From positions 62,001 to 126,000 of the forward strand of contig CAYQDM010000006.1 in assembly GCA_964416305.1 (NCBI GenBank): 64,000 nt of DNA, written 5' to 3'. The notes under the pieces are model-generated. The model was not told where the DNA came from. It made no database searches and worked only from the letters and a program-made list of their open reading frames with translations. This DNA comes from Acidaminobacter sp964416305 (GTDB taxonomy: Bacteria; Bacillota; Clostridia; Peptostreptococcales; Acidaminobacteraceae). This document shows positions 42,895 through 51,908 of the stretch, in pieces (the stretch's first letter is position 1; every line of letters begins with the position of its first letter). Position numbers and translations under genes: made by a program.

Positions 42895-43599
42895 CTATTC
42901 ACCTAAATAGGCTTTTAGAACAACGTCGTTTCGCCGCAAACTTTCCGCAGTTCCTTCAACCATAATCTGGCCTGTCTCAATCAAGTAACCTCGGTCTGCA
43001 ATTTTCAGAACTTTGTTCGCGTTCTGTTCCACTACCAAAACTGTGATCCCCTGCTGATTAAGCTCCTTGATCAATGAAAAGCAATAGTTGACCATAATGG
43101 GCATTAAACCCATGGATACTTCGTCAATCAATAATAATCTCGGCTCAAGAATCAAAGCTCTGCTGATTGCCAGAATTTGCTGTTCGCCGCCGCTCATGGT
43201 TCTGGCCAACTGATTGCGCCTTTCTGAAAGCTTTGGAAACATATCATAAGCCTTCTCAAGGTTTTTTTTGATTTGAGCCTTATCTTTAATTTTATAGGCC
43301 CCCATTTTCAAATTTTCTTCAACTGTCAGATCTCCAAAGATCCGCCGACCTTCCGGAACGTACCCAATCCCCAGCTCCGCTCTCTTCCAGGCTGGATAAT
43401 CCGTTATATCCTCACCTTCATAGAACAGTTTGCCGTGCTTGATTTTAACCAGGCCCATCATAGCCTTGATCAGGGTTGATTTTCCGGCACCATTGGCACC
43501 AATGACACTGACCAGTTCTCCTTGTTTAACTTCCAAAGATACTTTCTTGATAACTTCCATCTGGCCGTAAAAGATTTCCGCATCCTGGAGCTTAAGCAT
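42895..43599 (-). CDS. livF: Branched-chain amino acid-type ABC transporter ATP-binding protein LivF
   Basis: A 234-residue cytoplasmic ATPase of the HAAT family. Walker A 'GANGAGKSTLIKAMMG', signature 'TMSGGEQQILAISRAL', Walker B 'LLLIDEVSMGLMP' and the switch His region 'VLVVEQNANKVL' are intact; 'VPEGRRIFGDLTVEENLKMGA' is typical of LivF. The start is placed at 43599, 9 bases after GGGGAGG; the ATG three codons earlier abuts that sequence. It overlaps livG by 8 bases and ends the operon. Confidence 0.92.
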   Translation of the reverse strand: MLKLQDAEIFYGQMEVIKKVSLEVKQGELVSVIGANGAGKSTLIKAMMGLVKIKHGKLFYEGEDITDYPAWKRAELGIGYVPEGRRIFGDLTVEENLKMGAYKIKDKAQIKKNLEKAYDMFPKLSERRNQLARTMSGGEQQILAISRALILEPRLLLIDEVSMGLMPIMVNYCFSLIKELNQQGITVLVVEQNANKVLKIADRGYLIETGQIMVEGTAESLRRNDVVLKAYLGE

Positions 43600-44350
43600 C
43601 CTCATCATCCTCCCCTAAATAGGCTTCAATGACTTGAGGATTCTCCTGAATTTCTTTAGGTAATCCTTCCGCAATCTTTTTGCCAAAATTAAGGACAACC
43701 AGCCGGTCACTAACCTTCATTGAGATTGGTAAATTATGCTCAATCAGCATGATCGTTGTCCCTTGCTCTTTCAAGTAAAAGACCAGATCGATCACCTCGC
43801 CTATGGCGTAATTACTGAGTCCTGCGCAGGGCTCGTCCAGCATCAGGAGCCTAGGGTTAATCGCAAGCGCCCTTGCGATTTCCAGTCTTCTCAAATATCC
43901 CAGGCTGACCTCTGAAGCTTTCTTATCCTTAACATCGAGGAGCTGCACGCGCTCCAAAATTTCCAGCGCCTGGTCCACCACCACAGGAGAGTGACTTTTT
44001 GAGAACAAGTGTTTAAAACCTTTATTGTATTCTATGCCCAAAGCTGCGACGACATTATCCAGCAAAGAAATATCTCTGAGAGGTTTGGAAATCTGAAACG
44101 TACGGGCGACACCCATCCGCGCGATTTCGAACGGCTTCTTCCCCTGAATTTCCTGTCCATTCAAGAGAATTTTTCCCTCAGTAGGCTCATAAACACCGCA
44201 AATGCAGTTAAACATAGTCGTTTTTCCGGCGCCATTCGGACCAATGACACCTAAAGTTTCTTTCTCCTTAAGGGTAAGATCAATGCCATCAATGGCCCTT
44301 AAGCCGCCAAAATACATTTTTAAACCTTTAACGGTCAGCAGGTCCCCCAT
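43592..44350 (-). CDS. livG: Branched-chain amino acid-type ABC transporter ATP-binding protein LivG
   Basis: A 252-residue ATPase partner of LivF. Walker A 'GPNGAGKTTMFNCICG', signature 'VSLGYLRRLEIARALA' (a variant LSGG-type motif), Walker B 'LLMLDEPCAGLS' and 'MLIEHNLPISMKVSDRLVVLNFGKKIAEG' are present. The signature reads SLGYLRR rather than SxGxQQR, a mild deviation. One base separates it from livM, and it overlaps livF. Confidence 0.92.
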   Translation of the reverse strand: MGDLLTVKGLKMYFGGLRAIDGIDLTLKEKETLGVIGPNGAGKTTMFNCICGVYEPTEGKILLNGQEIQGKKPFEIARMGVARTFQISKPLRDISLLDNVVAALGIEYNKGFKHLFSKSHSPVVVDQALEILERVQLLDVKDKKASEVSLGYLRRLEIARALAINPRLLMLDEPCAGLSNYAIGEVIDLVFYLKEQGTTIMLIEHNLPISMKVSDRLVVLNFGKKIAEGLPKEIQENPQVIEAYLGEDDEDA

Positions 44351-44351
44351 A

Positions 44352-45242
44352 TCAGCTCACCACACTTTTCTTGCGCCCTTTACCGAACAGCGCTTCAAAT
44401 TTATTGACCAGAAAACTGCCGTTCCCGACGATACCCTGTGGTTGAAACAGCATCATCAAAACCAGGAGCCCTCCGTAGACAATCATACGATAATCAGAAA
44501 TGAATCGAAACAGTTCCGGTGCAATCCCCAGAATAATCGCGCCTACAATCGGTCCTCGAATGGTGCCTATACCGCCTATGACCACCATGGATAAAATCGA
44601 GATCGATACTAGAAACGCAAAATCACTGGAGTAGATAAAAGTCATGTAATGGGCGTAAACGCCGCCAGCTAAGCCAGCTACAGCGGTTCCAACCGCGAAG
44701 GCGAGCACTTTGAATTTTACAATATTGACACCGAGAGACGAGGCGGCCGCCTCATCATTTCTTATGCTTGCCAGCGCCAAGCCAAACCATGACTTTTCGA
44801 TGATTCTCATGAATATGATCATAGCGACAATCAGCGCGCCTACAAGGATCAAAAACATCAGATTATCCATTTTGATACCGAACAGACTCGGCTTGGAGAC
44901 AGACATTCCGAGTGAAGCGCCAAAAATTGGCGCATACTGGAAAATAGCAACAACAACAAAGTTTATGCCGATGGTCGTGATAGCTAAAAAATCCTCCTTA
45001 ACGCGCATGCTGGCAAGCCCGAGCAACGCGCCAATCAACCCGGTCACAACGAATGCTATAGGAAGACTCAGCCAGAAATTCACTCCAAGAGTACTGGTCA
45101 ACACTGCTGAGGTATAAGCACCAATCCCGAAAAATGCAGCGTGCCCAATAGATGACTGTCCGGCATAACCCGCTATAATGTTCAGGCTGAGTGCGAGGAG
45201 CACAAAGATTCCAATATTTGTAGCCACTACTATCGCATACAT
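44352..45242 (-). CDS. livM: Branched-chain amino acid-type ABC transporter permease LivM
   Basis: A 296-residue inner membrane permease with about eight to nine hydrophobic helices. 'LSLNIIAGYAGQSSIGHAAFFGIGAYTSAVLTS' is the conserved N-terminal signature of LivM, and 'VVIGGIGTIRGPIVGAIILG' the cytoplasmic EAA-like loop that contacts the ATPases. GGGGGTGA precedes the ATG. It lies between livH (11 bases upstream) and livG. Confidence 0.92.
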   Translation of the reverse strand: MYAIVVATNIGIFVLLALSLNIIAGYAGQSSIGHAAFFGIGAYTSAVLTSTLGVNFWLSLPIAFVVTGLIGALLGLASMRVKEDFLAITTIGINFVVVAIFQYAPIFGASLGMSVSKPSLFGIKMDNLMFLILVGALIVAMIIFMRIIEKSWFGLALASIRNDEAAASSLGVNIVKFKVLAFAVGTAVAGLAGGVYAHYMTFIYSSDFAFLVSISILSMVVIGGIGTIRGPIVGAIILGIAPELFRFISDYRMIVYGGLLVLMMLFQPQGIVGNGSFLVNKFEALFGKGRKKSVVS

Positions 45243-45253
45243 ACAGTCACCCC

Positions 45254-46129
45254 CTAAATTGAATTTTTTCTGCTGATAAGACCTGTTGGTTTTACAAGCA
45301 ATATTGTGATTAAGACTAAAAAGGCTATCGCGTCTCTAGGTATGACGGATCCGACGTAAGCAGAAATTAAGGTTTCTGAAAGTCCAATAACAAGTCCGGC
45401 GGCAATGGTGCCAATTGGATTTCCCAGTCCGCCTAAAACAATAATGGCAAGCATTTTATAGGACGGAATGTCTCCCATGGTTGGATAGATGGAACTGTAG
45501 AGAACGCCTATCATCATCCCCGCTGCAGAAGCAAACCCATACCCCATGACATAACTCAATGCCATGACCTTCTGAATGTTGACTCCCATGGTTTCAGCGA
45601 TCTCAGAATCGCCTGCCGTGGCGCGCCATGCAAGTCCAAGCTTGGTTTTATTTAAAACAAACCAAAGCAACGAGAGTAAAATCACCGTCATAATAATGAT
45701 CAAAATCCATTCAGGATTAATGACAATTTTTCCAAGATTAATGACCGAAAATGGCAGAACTACACCGAAATCCTTTATTTCCGGGCCAACCAGCAGTCTG
45801 ATAAAGTCCCCTGTAAAAATGAAAATCCCAACACTGGTAATCAACGGAACTATAGGAATGATATTAGGTTTATTGAGTATCGGCATATAAATAAACTTTT
45901 GAATGAGAACACCAATTGCGCCTGTGAGCGCCATTGACAGAAAAAAGGCGACTGCCAGATTGCCGGTAGTTGCGTAGATTACCCAGCCGAGGTACGCACC
46001 GACCACATACGCCGCCGCATTCGCAATATCCAGTATGCGTAAAATTCCGTAGATTAATGTCCCGCCCATTGCAGTCAAGGCATAGACACAACCAATCATG
46101 AAACCGTTTATGATTTGTTGAAGCAGCAA
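45254..46129 (-). CDS. livH: Branched-chain amino acid-type ABC transporter permease LivH
   Basis: A ~291-residue permease. 'LLLQQIINGFMIGCVYALTAMGGTLIYGILRILDIANAAAYVVGAYLGW' (quoted in part: INGFMIGCVYALTAMG) is the LivH opening, and 'IIVLGGLGNPIGTIAAGLVIG' the coupling loop. The start is uncertain: a TTG at 46129 with AAAGGAT upstream fits the family, while the longest frame would start in the hairpin region with unrelated residues. It follows livJ after 108 bases that hold a strong hairpin. Confidence 0.88.
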   Translation of the reverse strand: MLLQQIINGFMIGCVYALTAMGGTLIYGILRILDIANAAAYVVGAYLGWVIYATTGNLAVAFFLSMALTGAIGVLIQKFIYMPILNKPNIIPIVPLITSVGIFIFTGDFIRLLVGPEIKDFGVVLPFSVINLGKIVINPEWILIIIMTVILLSLLWFVLNKTKLGLAWRATAGDSEIAETMGVNIQKVMALSYVMGYGFASAAGMMIGVLYSSIYPTMGDIPSYKMLAIIVLGGLGNPIGTIAAGLVIGLSETLISAYVGSVIPRDAIAFLVLITILLVKPTGLISRKNSI

Positions 46130-46167
46130 GGATATCACATCCTTTCGAAAAATGTGGTCTATTTGCT

Positions 46168-46194
46168 GAAGGCGCGCCAAGGGCGCGCCTTCAG
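46168..46194 (-). promoter_or_regulatory. Perfect 12-bp hairpin between livJ and livH
   Basis: TGAAGGCGCGCC and its exact complement GGCGCGCCTTCA enclose a three-base loop. No T-run follows on the minus strand (AGCAAATAG), so it is more like an RNA-stabilising or processing hairpin than a full terminator. It sits between the binding-protein gene and the permease genes, where it could raise livJ over livHMGF. Confidence 0.7.
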
Positions 46195-46237
46195 TCACCT
46201 ATCGATCATATTGTCCAGTTATAGAGTTACCTCACCA

Positions 46238-47452
46238 CTAGTCTCTGATAATTGCGTCATCCGTAATTTCGTTGTAGTAATGGAATTCGCCATCCTTGAC
46301 AATCTGAATCTGTACCGGTTTGACAGCAACCCTGGAAGGCGCGTATTCAATCAACTTACCAGTGACGGTTTCAAAATCTTTGAGTTCCTTGATCGCATCC
46401 CTCATAGCAACCGGTTCAGTGCCAACTTCAGCGATAACTTTAAATAATGTTTCAAAGGCGTCATAAGTAGAGGCGCCTACCATGTCCGGCAGCATATTGT
46501 ATGCAGCCTTATAGCCTGCAATGTAATCCTTGACTGCATCACTTTCACTGTCTCTGTTCATGTTTGTTGTGATGATGACGCCTTCAGCATCTTCCTTGGC
46601 AACTTCCAGGAACTGATATGAGTCGATGCCTTCAGTTCCGAGAATTTGAACATCCAGCCCAAGTCGTTTGGATTGTCTGGCAATCTCAGTTCCGTGAGAA
46701 GGGTAACATGCAATGTAAAGCAGGTCAGGTTTTACGGTTTCCTTAATTTTTGTAAGCACTGGTGAAAACTCCGTTTCAGGCATTCCGAAAGTATCCACAG
46801 ATACGATTTCTGCACCGTTTGCTTCAACATAGGCAGTAAATGCCTCAGATAAGGTTTTCCCAAAGTCAATATCTACTGCCAGGATCGAAATCCTCTTAGC
46901 TCCGAGCATATCCACCGCAACAACGCCGCCTGCGCGACCTTGAACCGCCCCGGAGAAGGATTGCGAGAAGACAAAGTCACCTGAACCGGTGACATCCGGG
47001 TGAATCGCATACGCTGAAAGCATAGGCATGCCGGCTTCTTGGAATATTGGCGCCGCTACTCGAGTTGGTCCGCTGTAACTGCCGCTGACAACAGCGACGA
47101 CATTATCTTTTGTTGTCAGCTTTTGAGCGATGTTGACCGCCTGTTTGGTATCCAAGCCATCATCATACTTGACAAGTTCGACAGGCCTTCCATTGATTCC
47201 GCCACCGTCATTAATGAGTTTGACTGCAAGTTCAGCTGACTGTGTCGCGCTTTTGCCATCCGACGCAGCAGCACCTGTTACAGGCGCAAAAAAGCCAATT
47301 CTGATTGGTTCCGAGCTTTCAGCAGGCGCTGCAGGTTCACTGCTCGGTTCTTCCGCTGCCGGTGTTTCCGCCGGCTGAGAGCATCCAAACATTGAAATCC
47401 CAAGTATGACGACCAACGAGATCAAGAGCCAGGTTTTAAATCTTTTTTTCAT
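46238..47452 (-). CDS. livJ: Branched-chain amino acid-type ABC transporter substrate-binding lipoprotein LivJ
   Basis: A 404-residue exported lipoprotein: signal peptide then lipobox ending at Cys24 ('ISMFGCSQ'), a Glu/Ala/Pro-rich linker (about 26-48), and a type I periplasmic-binding fold ('IRIGFFAPVTGAAASDGKSATQSAELAVKLINDGGGINGRPVEL' opening, in part). Family members bind leucine, isoleucine, valine or other amino acids and amides; the ligand is not certain. The start at 47452 follows GGGGAGG; the longer frame is unsupported. It is expressed from the sigma-54 promoter at 47498, so uptake depends on the adjacent activator. Confidence 0.9.
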   Translation of the reverse strand: MKKRFKTWLLISLVVILGISMFGCSQPAETPAAEEPSSEPAAPAESSEPIRIGFFAPVTGAAASDGKSATQSAELAVKLINDGGGINGRPVELVKYDDGLDTKQAVNIAQKLTTKDNVVAVVSGSYSGPTRVAAPIFQEAGMPMLSAYAIHPDVTGSGDFVFSQSFSGAVQGRAGGVVAVDMLGAKRISILAVDIDFGKTLSEAFTAYVEANGAEIVSVDTFGMPETEFSPVLTKIKETVKPDLLYIACYPSHGTEIARQSKRLGLDVQILGTEGIDSYQFLEVAKEDAEGVIITTNMNRDSESDAVKDYIAGYKAAYNMLPDMVGASTYDAFETLFKVIAEVGTEPVAMRDAIKELKDFETVTGKLIEYAPSRVAVKPVQIQIVKDGEFHYYNEITDDAIIRD

Positions 47453-47497
47453 AATCGTTCCTCCCCATTCTAATTTAATAATAGCAAGGAACTCTAA

Positions 47498-47513
47498 TGC
47501 AAGTTGCGTGCCA
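47498..47513 (-). promoter_or_regulatory. Sigma-54 promoter of the liv operon
   Basis: On the minus strand TGGCACGCAACTTGCA: the -24 element TGGCAC(G) and -12 element TTGCA with exact spacing, a full match to the sigma-54 consensus. It lies 45 bases before the livJ start. Confidence 0.88.
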
Positions 47514-47599
47514 TAGCATTTCACTTATCTAAAAACTTATACTATTCAGTAAAATCAGTGCTTGAAGCAAAATTCACAAAAAATGGAAAGCACCGCTAT

Positions 47600-47683
47600 G
47601 CGCACAAATTTTATACGCTTTAACGATGCAATGGTCTAATGCAAAGATAAATTTTATACGATAAGCGCATAAATTTTATCCGC
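47600..47683. promoter_or_regulatory. Three-copy upstream activator sites for the adjacent enhancer-binding protein
   Basis: Copies with core ATAAATTTTAT lie at 47604-47614 (one mismatch), 47647-47657 and 47669-47679. Two are embedded in 19-base near-palindromes: GCGCACAAATTTTATACGC (47600-47618) and GCGCATAAATTTTATCCGC (47665-47683); the latter is symmetric except for one base pair. Spacings of 43 and 22 bases equal about four and two helix turns. They lie about 90-180 bases upstream of the sigma-54 promoter, where enhancer-binding proteins act. Confidence 0.7.
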
Positions 47684-47695
47684 CTTTTCTATTAT

Positions 47696-49444
47696 CTATT
47701 CTGGCCGCTCAATCCCAAGACGTTTCATTCTATAGATCAAGCTTTGCCGGATGATTCCCAAATCCCTTGAAGCTGCTGTTATGTTTCCGTTACGACGTTT
47801 TAATGCTATGAGGATCATGGAACGTTCTACACTGTTCAAAGCATCATTCAAGCGAAGTGGCTCTTCAAGAAAAAGTTCTGATACCTTTTCTGAAAATCTG
47901 TGAATCAGGTGATCGGGCAGGTGGCGGACTTCAAGAATTATGTCCGATTCCTCGGCACGCACCATTAAATTTTCGATCACATGCTCCAGTTCCCTAATAT
48001 TACCCGGCCATGTATGCGCTTGCAAGGCTGCACTCAGATCTTCCGACACAGTACTGATCCTTCTTCCGACTATACTGTTGTATTTCTTGATGTAATGGCG
48101 TATCAGACTCTCCAATTCGTCTTTCTTTTCCCTCAATGGAAGCAAGTAAAGACTTAATCCCGCTATCCTAAAATATAAATCCTGTCGAAGATTACCTTCT
48201 TTTATTGACAATTCAGGATCCACGTTCATGGCACAAATTACACGACATTTAAGTGAAATCAGGTTTGTCCCGCCCACACGGTTAAATTTGCGTTCCTGCA
48301 GTACCCTCAACAGTTTCGTCTGCATGGTTATGGGCATAGAATTAAGCTCGTCCAAAAATACTGTCCCGCTGCCTGCTTCTTCAAATAAACCGGATTTATC
48401 AAGAGCGCCTGTAAAAGCGCCTTTCGTTGTGCCAAACAGAATACCCTCCAACAGCGTTTCGGGAATGGCGGCACAGTTGATCCCAATAAATGGCTTCGTC
48501 CCCCTGCTGCTGTAGTTATGGATGCTTTGCGCATAGAGCTCCTTGCCGGTGCCAGTCTCTCCAATTATGAGTATGTTGGACTCCAGAACCGCCATTGCCT
48601 TAGCTTCATTCACCGTTTTTCTGGTCGTATTTCCTTCCCCAATAATATCGCTGAAAGTATAATGTGTGCCATTATTAAGCGGCGTTCGCGAGGAAGTGCG
48701 CTCATGTGGCTTTGAAGGAAGCATACCGTCGGTATCCTCAGCCTCTCGGGCAGCAAAAAAGCGTTTTTTCAATTCAATGGTTTCATCCAATAGTTCCCTG
48801 AGTTTAGTGTCATTTCTGCAAATTGAGAAAACGCCTAATCGCTCGCCATCTTTCACAAGAGGGAAAGTACTGTAGGACGTAAAGAGCGGCCTGCCATTTT
48901 TATAGACATGAGCGCTAAAACGATCCATCAGCGGCGCAGTATTATTGAATACCTGACGATGCTCAGATTGGTTCGGATCCTTATACCCATACGCATCCCA
49001 AATGAATTTTCCAACCATTTCACTGCGACTGCGTTCTTCAAGCTGCTCCATAGCGCGATTGTAGAGAACGATCTTTCCGTCAAAATCAGAAATAACCACA
49101 CCATCATTGACTTGATCCAGTGCTGTCTCAAGACAATAACTCTTTGTGGCAGAATAATCAAAATCACTGGGCCTTTGAAGGCTGATGACCGTATGACACG
49201 GATTAGCGTCAATTACTTTTGTCACGCCTATAAGGTATTGATGCCCCTCCTGATCATGTAATGACACCACCTGATCAACGGTTAAGTCAATCTCATATGG
49301 AAAGAATTCCTTAAACGTTCTCCCAGTCGTGTCAAAAAACGTCTTAATGGCTTGGTTCATCCATAAAAGTCGCTGCCTTTCGTCCAGTATAATAATTCCG
49401 GCACCAAAAGGTGAAAGCAATTTTCCTAATGTTTCAGCCCGCAT
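47696..49444 (-). CDS. PAS-containing sigma-54-dependent transcriptional activator (RocR-like)
   Basis: A 582-residue enhancer-binding protein. Two N-terminal PAS-like domains (about 5-100 and 105-225; 'DQVNDGVVISDFDGKIVLYNRAM' opens the second) sense an unknown signal. The AAA+ domain (about 262-500) has Walker A 'IIGETGTGKELYAQSIH', the sigma-54-contacting GAFTGA loop, and 'GSGTVFLDELNSMP'. The C-terminal Fis-type helix-turn-helix is 'GNITAASRDLGIIRQSLIYRMKRLG'. The start at 49444 has GGGG seven bases upstream; GTG four codons earlier is less likely. Its gene ends 13 bases before the operator array of the liv operon, so it very probably activates livJHMGF. Confidence 0.9.
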   Translation of the reverse strand: MRAETLGKLLSPFGAGIIILDERQRLLWMNQAIKTFFDTTGRTFKEFFPYEIDLTVDQVVSLHDQEGHQYLIGVTKVIDANPCHTVISLQRPSDFDYSATKSYCLETALDQVNDGVVISDFDGKIVLYNRAMEQLEERSRSEMVGKFIWDAYGYKDPNQSEHRQVFNNTAPLMDRFSAHVYKNGRPLFTSYSTFPLVKDGERLGVFSICRNDTKLRELLDETIELKKRFFAAREAEDTDGMLPSKPHERTSSRTPLNNGTHYTFSDIIGEGNTTRKTVNEAKAMAVLESNILIIGETGTGKELYAQSIHNYSSRGTKPFIGINCAAIPETLLEGILFGTTKGAFTGALDKSGLFEEAGSGTVFLDELNSMPITMQTKLLRVLQERKFNRVGGTNLISLKCRVICAMNVDPELSIKEGNLRQDLYFRIAGLSLYLLPLREKKDELESLIRHYIKKYNSIVGRRISTVSEDLSAALQAHTWPGNIRELEHVIENLMVRAEESDIILEVRHLPDHLIHRFSEKVSELFLEEPLRLNDALNSVERSMILIALKRRNGNITAASRDLGIIRQSLIYRMKRLGIERPE

Positions 49445-49482
49445 GACCATCCCCACTTTTTAAACGTTCAGCTTGTCATTAT

Positions 49483-49524
49483 AAAAAATGGCGCACCCTC
49501 CGCAGTGCCTCCGGTGCGCCATTT
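49483..49524 (-). terminator. Terminator of the dihydrolipoyl dehydrogenase gene
   Basis: AAATGGCGCACC (49486-49497) and GGTGCGCCATTT (49513-49524) form a perfect 12-bp stem; on the minus strand six Ts follow. It lies just after the lpd stop and before the activator gene. Confidence 0.85.
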
Positions 49525-49547
49525 CCACAGTCCTCATCAAATTAAAA

Positions 49548-50948
49548 TTATCTCTTTTTAGTAGGTGAAATATGAATTGCAGAGTCCGTTACATTGAGTA
49601 CGGCTTCATGAAGTGCTTCTGCCAGCGTTGGGTGCGCGTGGATGGATTGTCCGATCGCATGAACGTCCATATGCTGATCGATCGCCAGTGATGCTTCATG
49701 AATCAAATCAGAAGCATGCGGTCCCATGATGTGCACACCAAGAATTTTCAGTGTGGACGCATCCGCGATCACCTTAACGAAGCCATCTGTTTCTCCCATG
49801 GACAACGCTTTACCGTTCGCGACGAAACTAAATTTTCCGGTTTTAATCTCATACCCTTTAGCCACCGCCTGCTCTTCTGTAAGGCCTGCGTAGGCAATCT
49901 GAGGGTCAATGAAGATACAGTCCGGAACCGTGGATCCGTGCTTAGGCGCTTCACCCGTTGCAATGGCTTCAACACAGGCAATGCCGTGATGGGATGCCAC
50001 GTGTGCCAGCATGACGCCGCCCAGAACATCTCCAATAGCATAGATGTTTGGTACATTCGTCTGAAACTTGTTGTCTACCGGGATTCCGGTGCCGTCAAAA
50101 ATGACGCCGGCTGCTTCGAGGTTGAGACCATCCACAAATGCTCTTCTGCCAACTGCCATCAAAATAACGTCTGCTTCAACCTCAATGGTCTCGCCTTTTT
50201 TGTTGGTGGCAATCATTAAAAGTCCGGTCTCTGTTTTTTTAATCTCTTTGGCGCGTGCGCCGTCATGCAGCTTAAGTCCGCGCTTCTTCAAAATTGGCGG
50301 GAGCCGCTTGACAATATCCTTGTCGATGCGTTTAAGGAGTGTGGATGAAATGACTGTGACTTCAGAGCCAAAGGAATTGTAGATGGAAGCGAATTCCATA
50401 CCTATGACGCCGCTGCCGGCGACGACCATGCGCTTTGGAAGCTCTCTGAGCTCAAGCAATTGGTCGCTGTCGATAACACCAGGCAAATCATTGCCAGGAA
50501 CCGGCGGTGATGACGGTACCGATCCTGTGGCAATAATCACGTTTTTTGCCTTAACCAGTTCCGTTGTACCGTCATGGAGTTTAACTTCAACGGCCTCGGC
50601 ACTCTTGAAGGCAGCGAAGCCTCTCATGATCAGAACACCATTGTCTTCCACCACTTTGTCAGTCCCTTTGACCAGCTGGTCAACAATGCTGGCTTTACGG
50701 TCCATGACGCGACCCATGTCCATTTTGTAACCATCCACGGTAATGCCAAAACTATCTGCATGCGCAAACTTATCCATGAGCTGAGCGTTGGCATAAAGCG
50801 CTTTGGTCGGAATACAGCCGCGGTTCAGACATGTACCGCCAAGGCGGTCCGCTTCGACGAGCGCAACATCCATACCGAGTTGAGCCGCGCGAATTGCAGC
50901 AACGTAACCACCTGGGCCGCCGCCTATGATCAATAAATCTTTTTCCAT
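49548..50948 (-). CDS. lpdA: Dihydrolipoyl dehydrogenase
   Basis: A 466-residue FAD-dependent disulfide oxidoreductase that reoxidises dihydrolipoyl groups of 2-oxoacid dehydrogenase or glycine cleavage complexes. The FAD motif 'IIGGGPGGYVAAIRAAQLG', redox-active disulfide 'GGTCLNRGCIPTK', NAD motif 'VVAGSGVIGMEFASIYNSFG' and C-terminal 'HAHPTLAEALHEA' with the catalytic His-Glu are all present. It stands alone, with its own terminator, so its partner complex lies elsewhere. AAGGAGG precedes the ATG. Confidence 0.94.
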   Translation of the reverse strand: MEKDLLIIGGGPGGYVAAIRAAQLGMDVALVEADRLGGTCLNRGCIPTKALYANAQLMDKFAHADSFGITVDGYKMDMGRVMDRKASIVDQLVKGTDKVVEDNGVLIMRGFAAFKSAEAVEVKLHDGTTELVKAKNVIIATGSVPSSPPVPGNDLPGVIDSDQLLELRELPKRMVVAGSGVIGMEFASIYNSFGSEVTVISSTLLKRIDKDIVKRLPPILKKRGLKLHDGARAKEIKKTETGLLMIATNKKGETIEVEADVILMAVGRRAFVDGLNLEAAGVIFDGTGIPVDNKFQTNVPNIYAIGDVLGGVMLAHVASHHGIACVEAIATGEAPKHGSTVPDCIFIDPQIAYAGLTEEQAVAKGYEIKTGKFSFVANGKALSMGETDGFVKVIADASTLKILGVHIMGPHASDLIHEASLAIDQHMDVHAIGQSIHAHPTLAEALHEAVLNVTDSAIHISPTKKR

Positions 50949-51085
50949 GAGGTGCCTCCTTAATATTTCATTTGATTAAATGTCATATGCTATAATAATA
51001 TCAGAAAATTTTAATAATGCGAGCTGTCTGTGTTTATGGATTTTATACAAAGATAAAAAAACTCCCGCCAGGAAGGTGATGCAGC

Positions 51086-51760
51086 ATGAAAGAATTCGTT
51101 CCTGAAATACAGGGAAATTTAAGAAAACATATAATCAAAGTCCCGGACGCAATATATAAAGTCAGCGGCATCAAGATCTTTGGAAAGCGCATTAAATCTT
51201 TGGTTTTCTCAACAGATGTGGCTATCATCAAGAATTGCAATGCGGATGCTGTGATTGCCGTTTACCCCTTCACGCCTCAGCCTGTCATCACGCACGCTAT
51301 CATTACCGCGTCAGATGTGCCTGTATTCAGCGGGGTCGGCGGCGGTACAACAACGGGAAAGCGCGTCATCAACCTCGCCATGGATGCTGAATTTCAAGGG
51401 GCCATGGGCGTCGTAGTCAACGCCCCTACCACAAATGAGATCATCAGGGCGCTCAGAGACCGAATAGATATTCCCGTTGTGGTTACGGTTGTCTCCGAAA
51501 AAACGGACATTGAAGCCAGAATCAATGCCGGCGCTGCCATCCTGAATGTGTCCGGAGCGTCGAAAACTGCTGAGATCGTCCGCATGATCCGTCAAAAATA
51601 TCCTGAAATGCCTATTATCGCGACAGGCGGACCAACTGAAGAAGATATTCTGAGAACCATCGAAGCCGGCGCAAATGCCATAACCTTTACGCCACCCAGC
51701 AACGGCGAAATTTTCAAAGACATCATGATTAGATACAGGAATCAGGATGACATCTTTTAA
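51086..51760 (+). CDS. TIM-barrel protein of unknown function
   Basis: A 224-residue protein with the alternating beta/alpha pattern of a TIM barrel of the ribulose-phosphate-binding type; 'PVFSGVGGGTTTGKRV' and the C-terminal 'PIIATGGPTEEDILRTIEAGANAITFTPP' resemble phosphate-binding loops. Related clostridial proteins are usually annotated only as 'hydrolase' without evidence. I cannot name its substrate. No signal peptide or membrane segment. GGAAGGTG precedes the ATG. It is divergent from lpdA (137 bases, AT-rich and containing TATAAT-like sequences) and convergent with the MFS transporter. Confidence 0.6.
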   Translation: MKEFVPEIQGNLRKHIIKVPDAIYKVSGIKIFGKRIKSLVFSTDVAIIKNCNADAVIAVYPFTPQPVITHAIITASDVPVFSGVGGGTTTGKRVINLAMDAEFQGAMGVVVNAPTTNEIIRALRDRIDIPVVVTVVSEKTDIEARINAGAAILNVSGASKTAEIVRMIRQKYPEMPIIATGGPTEEDILRTIEAGANAITFTPPSNGEIFKDIMIRYRNQDDIF

Positions 51761-51817
51761 TGCAATTGCCACATGATAAAGGTTAAATTTCCCACACCAA
51801 ACCAAAATAGTTTCGAC

Positions 51818-51847
51818 AAAAAGGCACACCTCGCGGCGTGCCTTTTT
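51818..51847. terminator. Bidirectional terminator
   Basis: AAAAAGGCAC (51818-51827) and GTGCCTTTTT (51838-51847) form a 10-bp stem with A- and T-runs on both sides, so it can stop both the TIM-barrel gene and the convergent MFS transporter gene. Confidence 0.85.
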
Positions 51848-51908
51848 CAATGACATCCACATGATCCAGCCCCGCGTCCGCTCACCACGGCGTCTTGAAT
51901 CTCACTAC

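Noticed and set aside
51311..51862. 183-codon open frame antisense to the TIM-barrel gene
   Set aside because: It is a mirror of the plus-strand gene, has no ribosome binding site and runs through the terminator.
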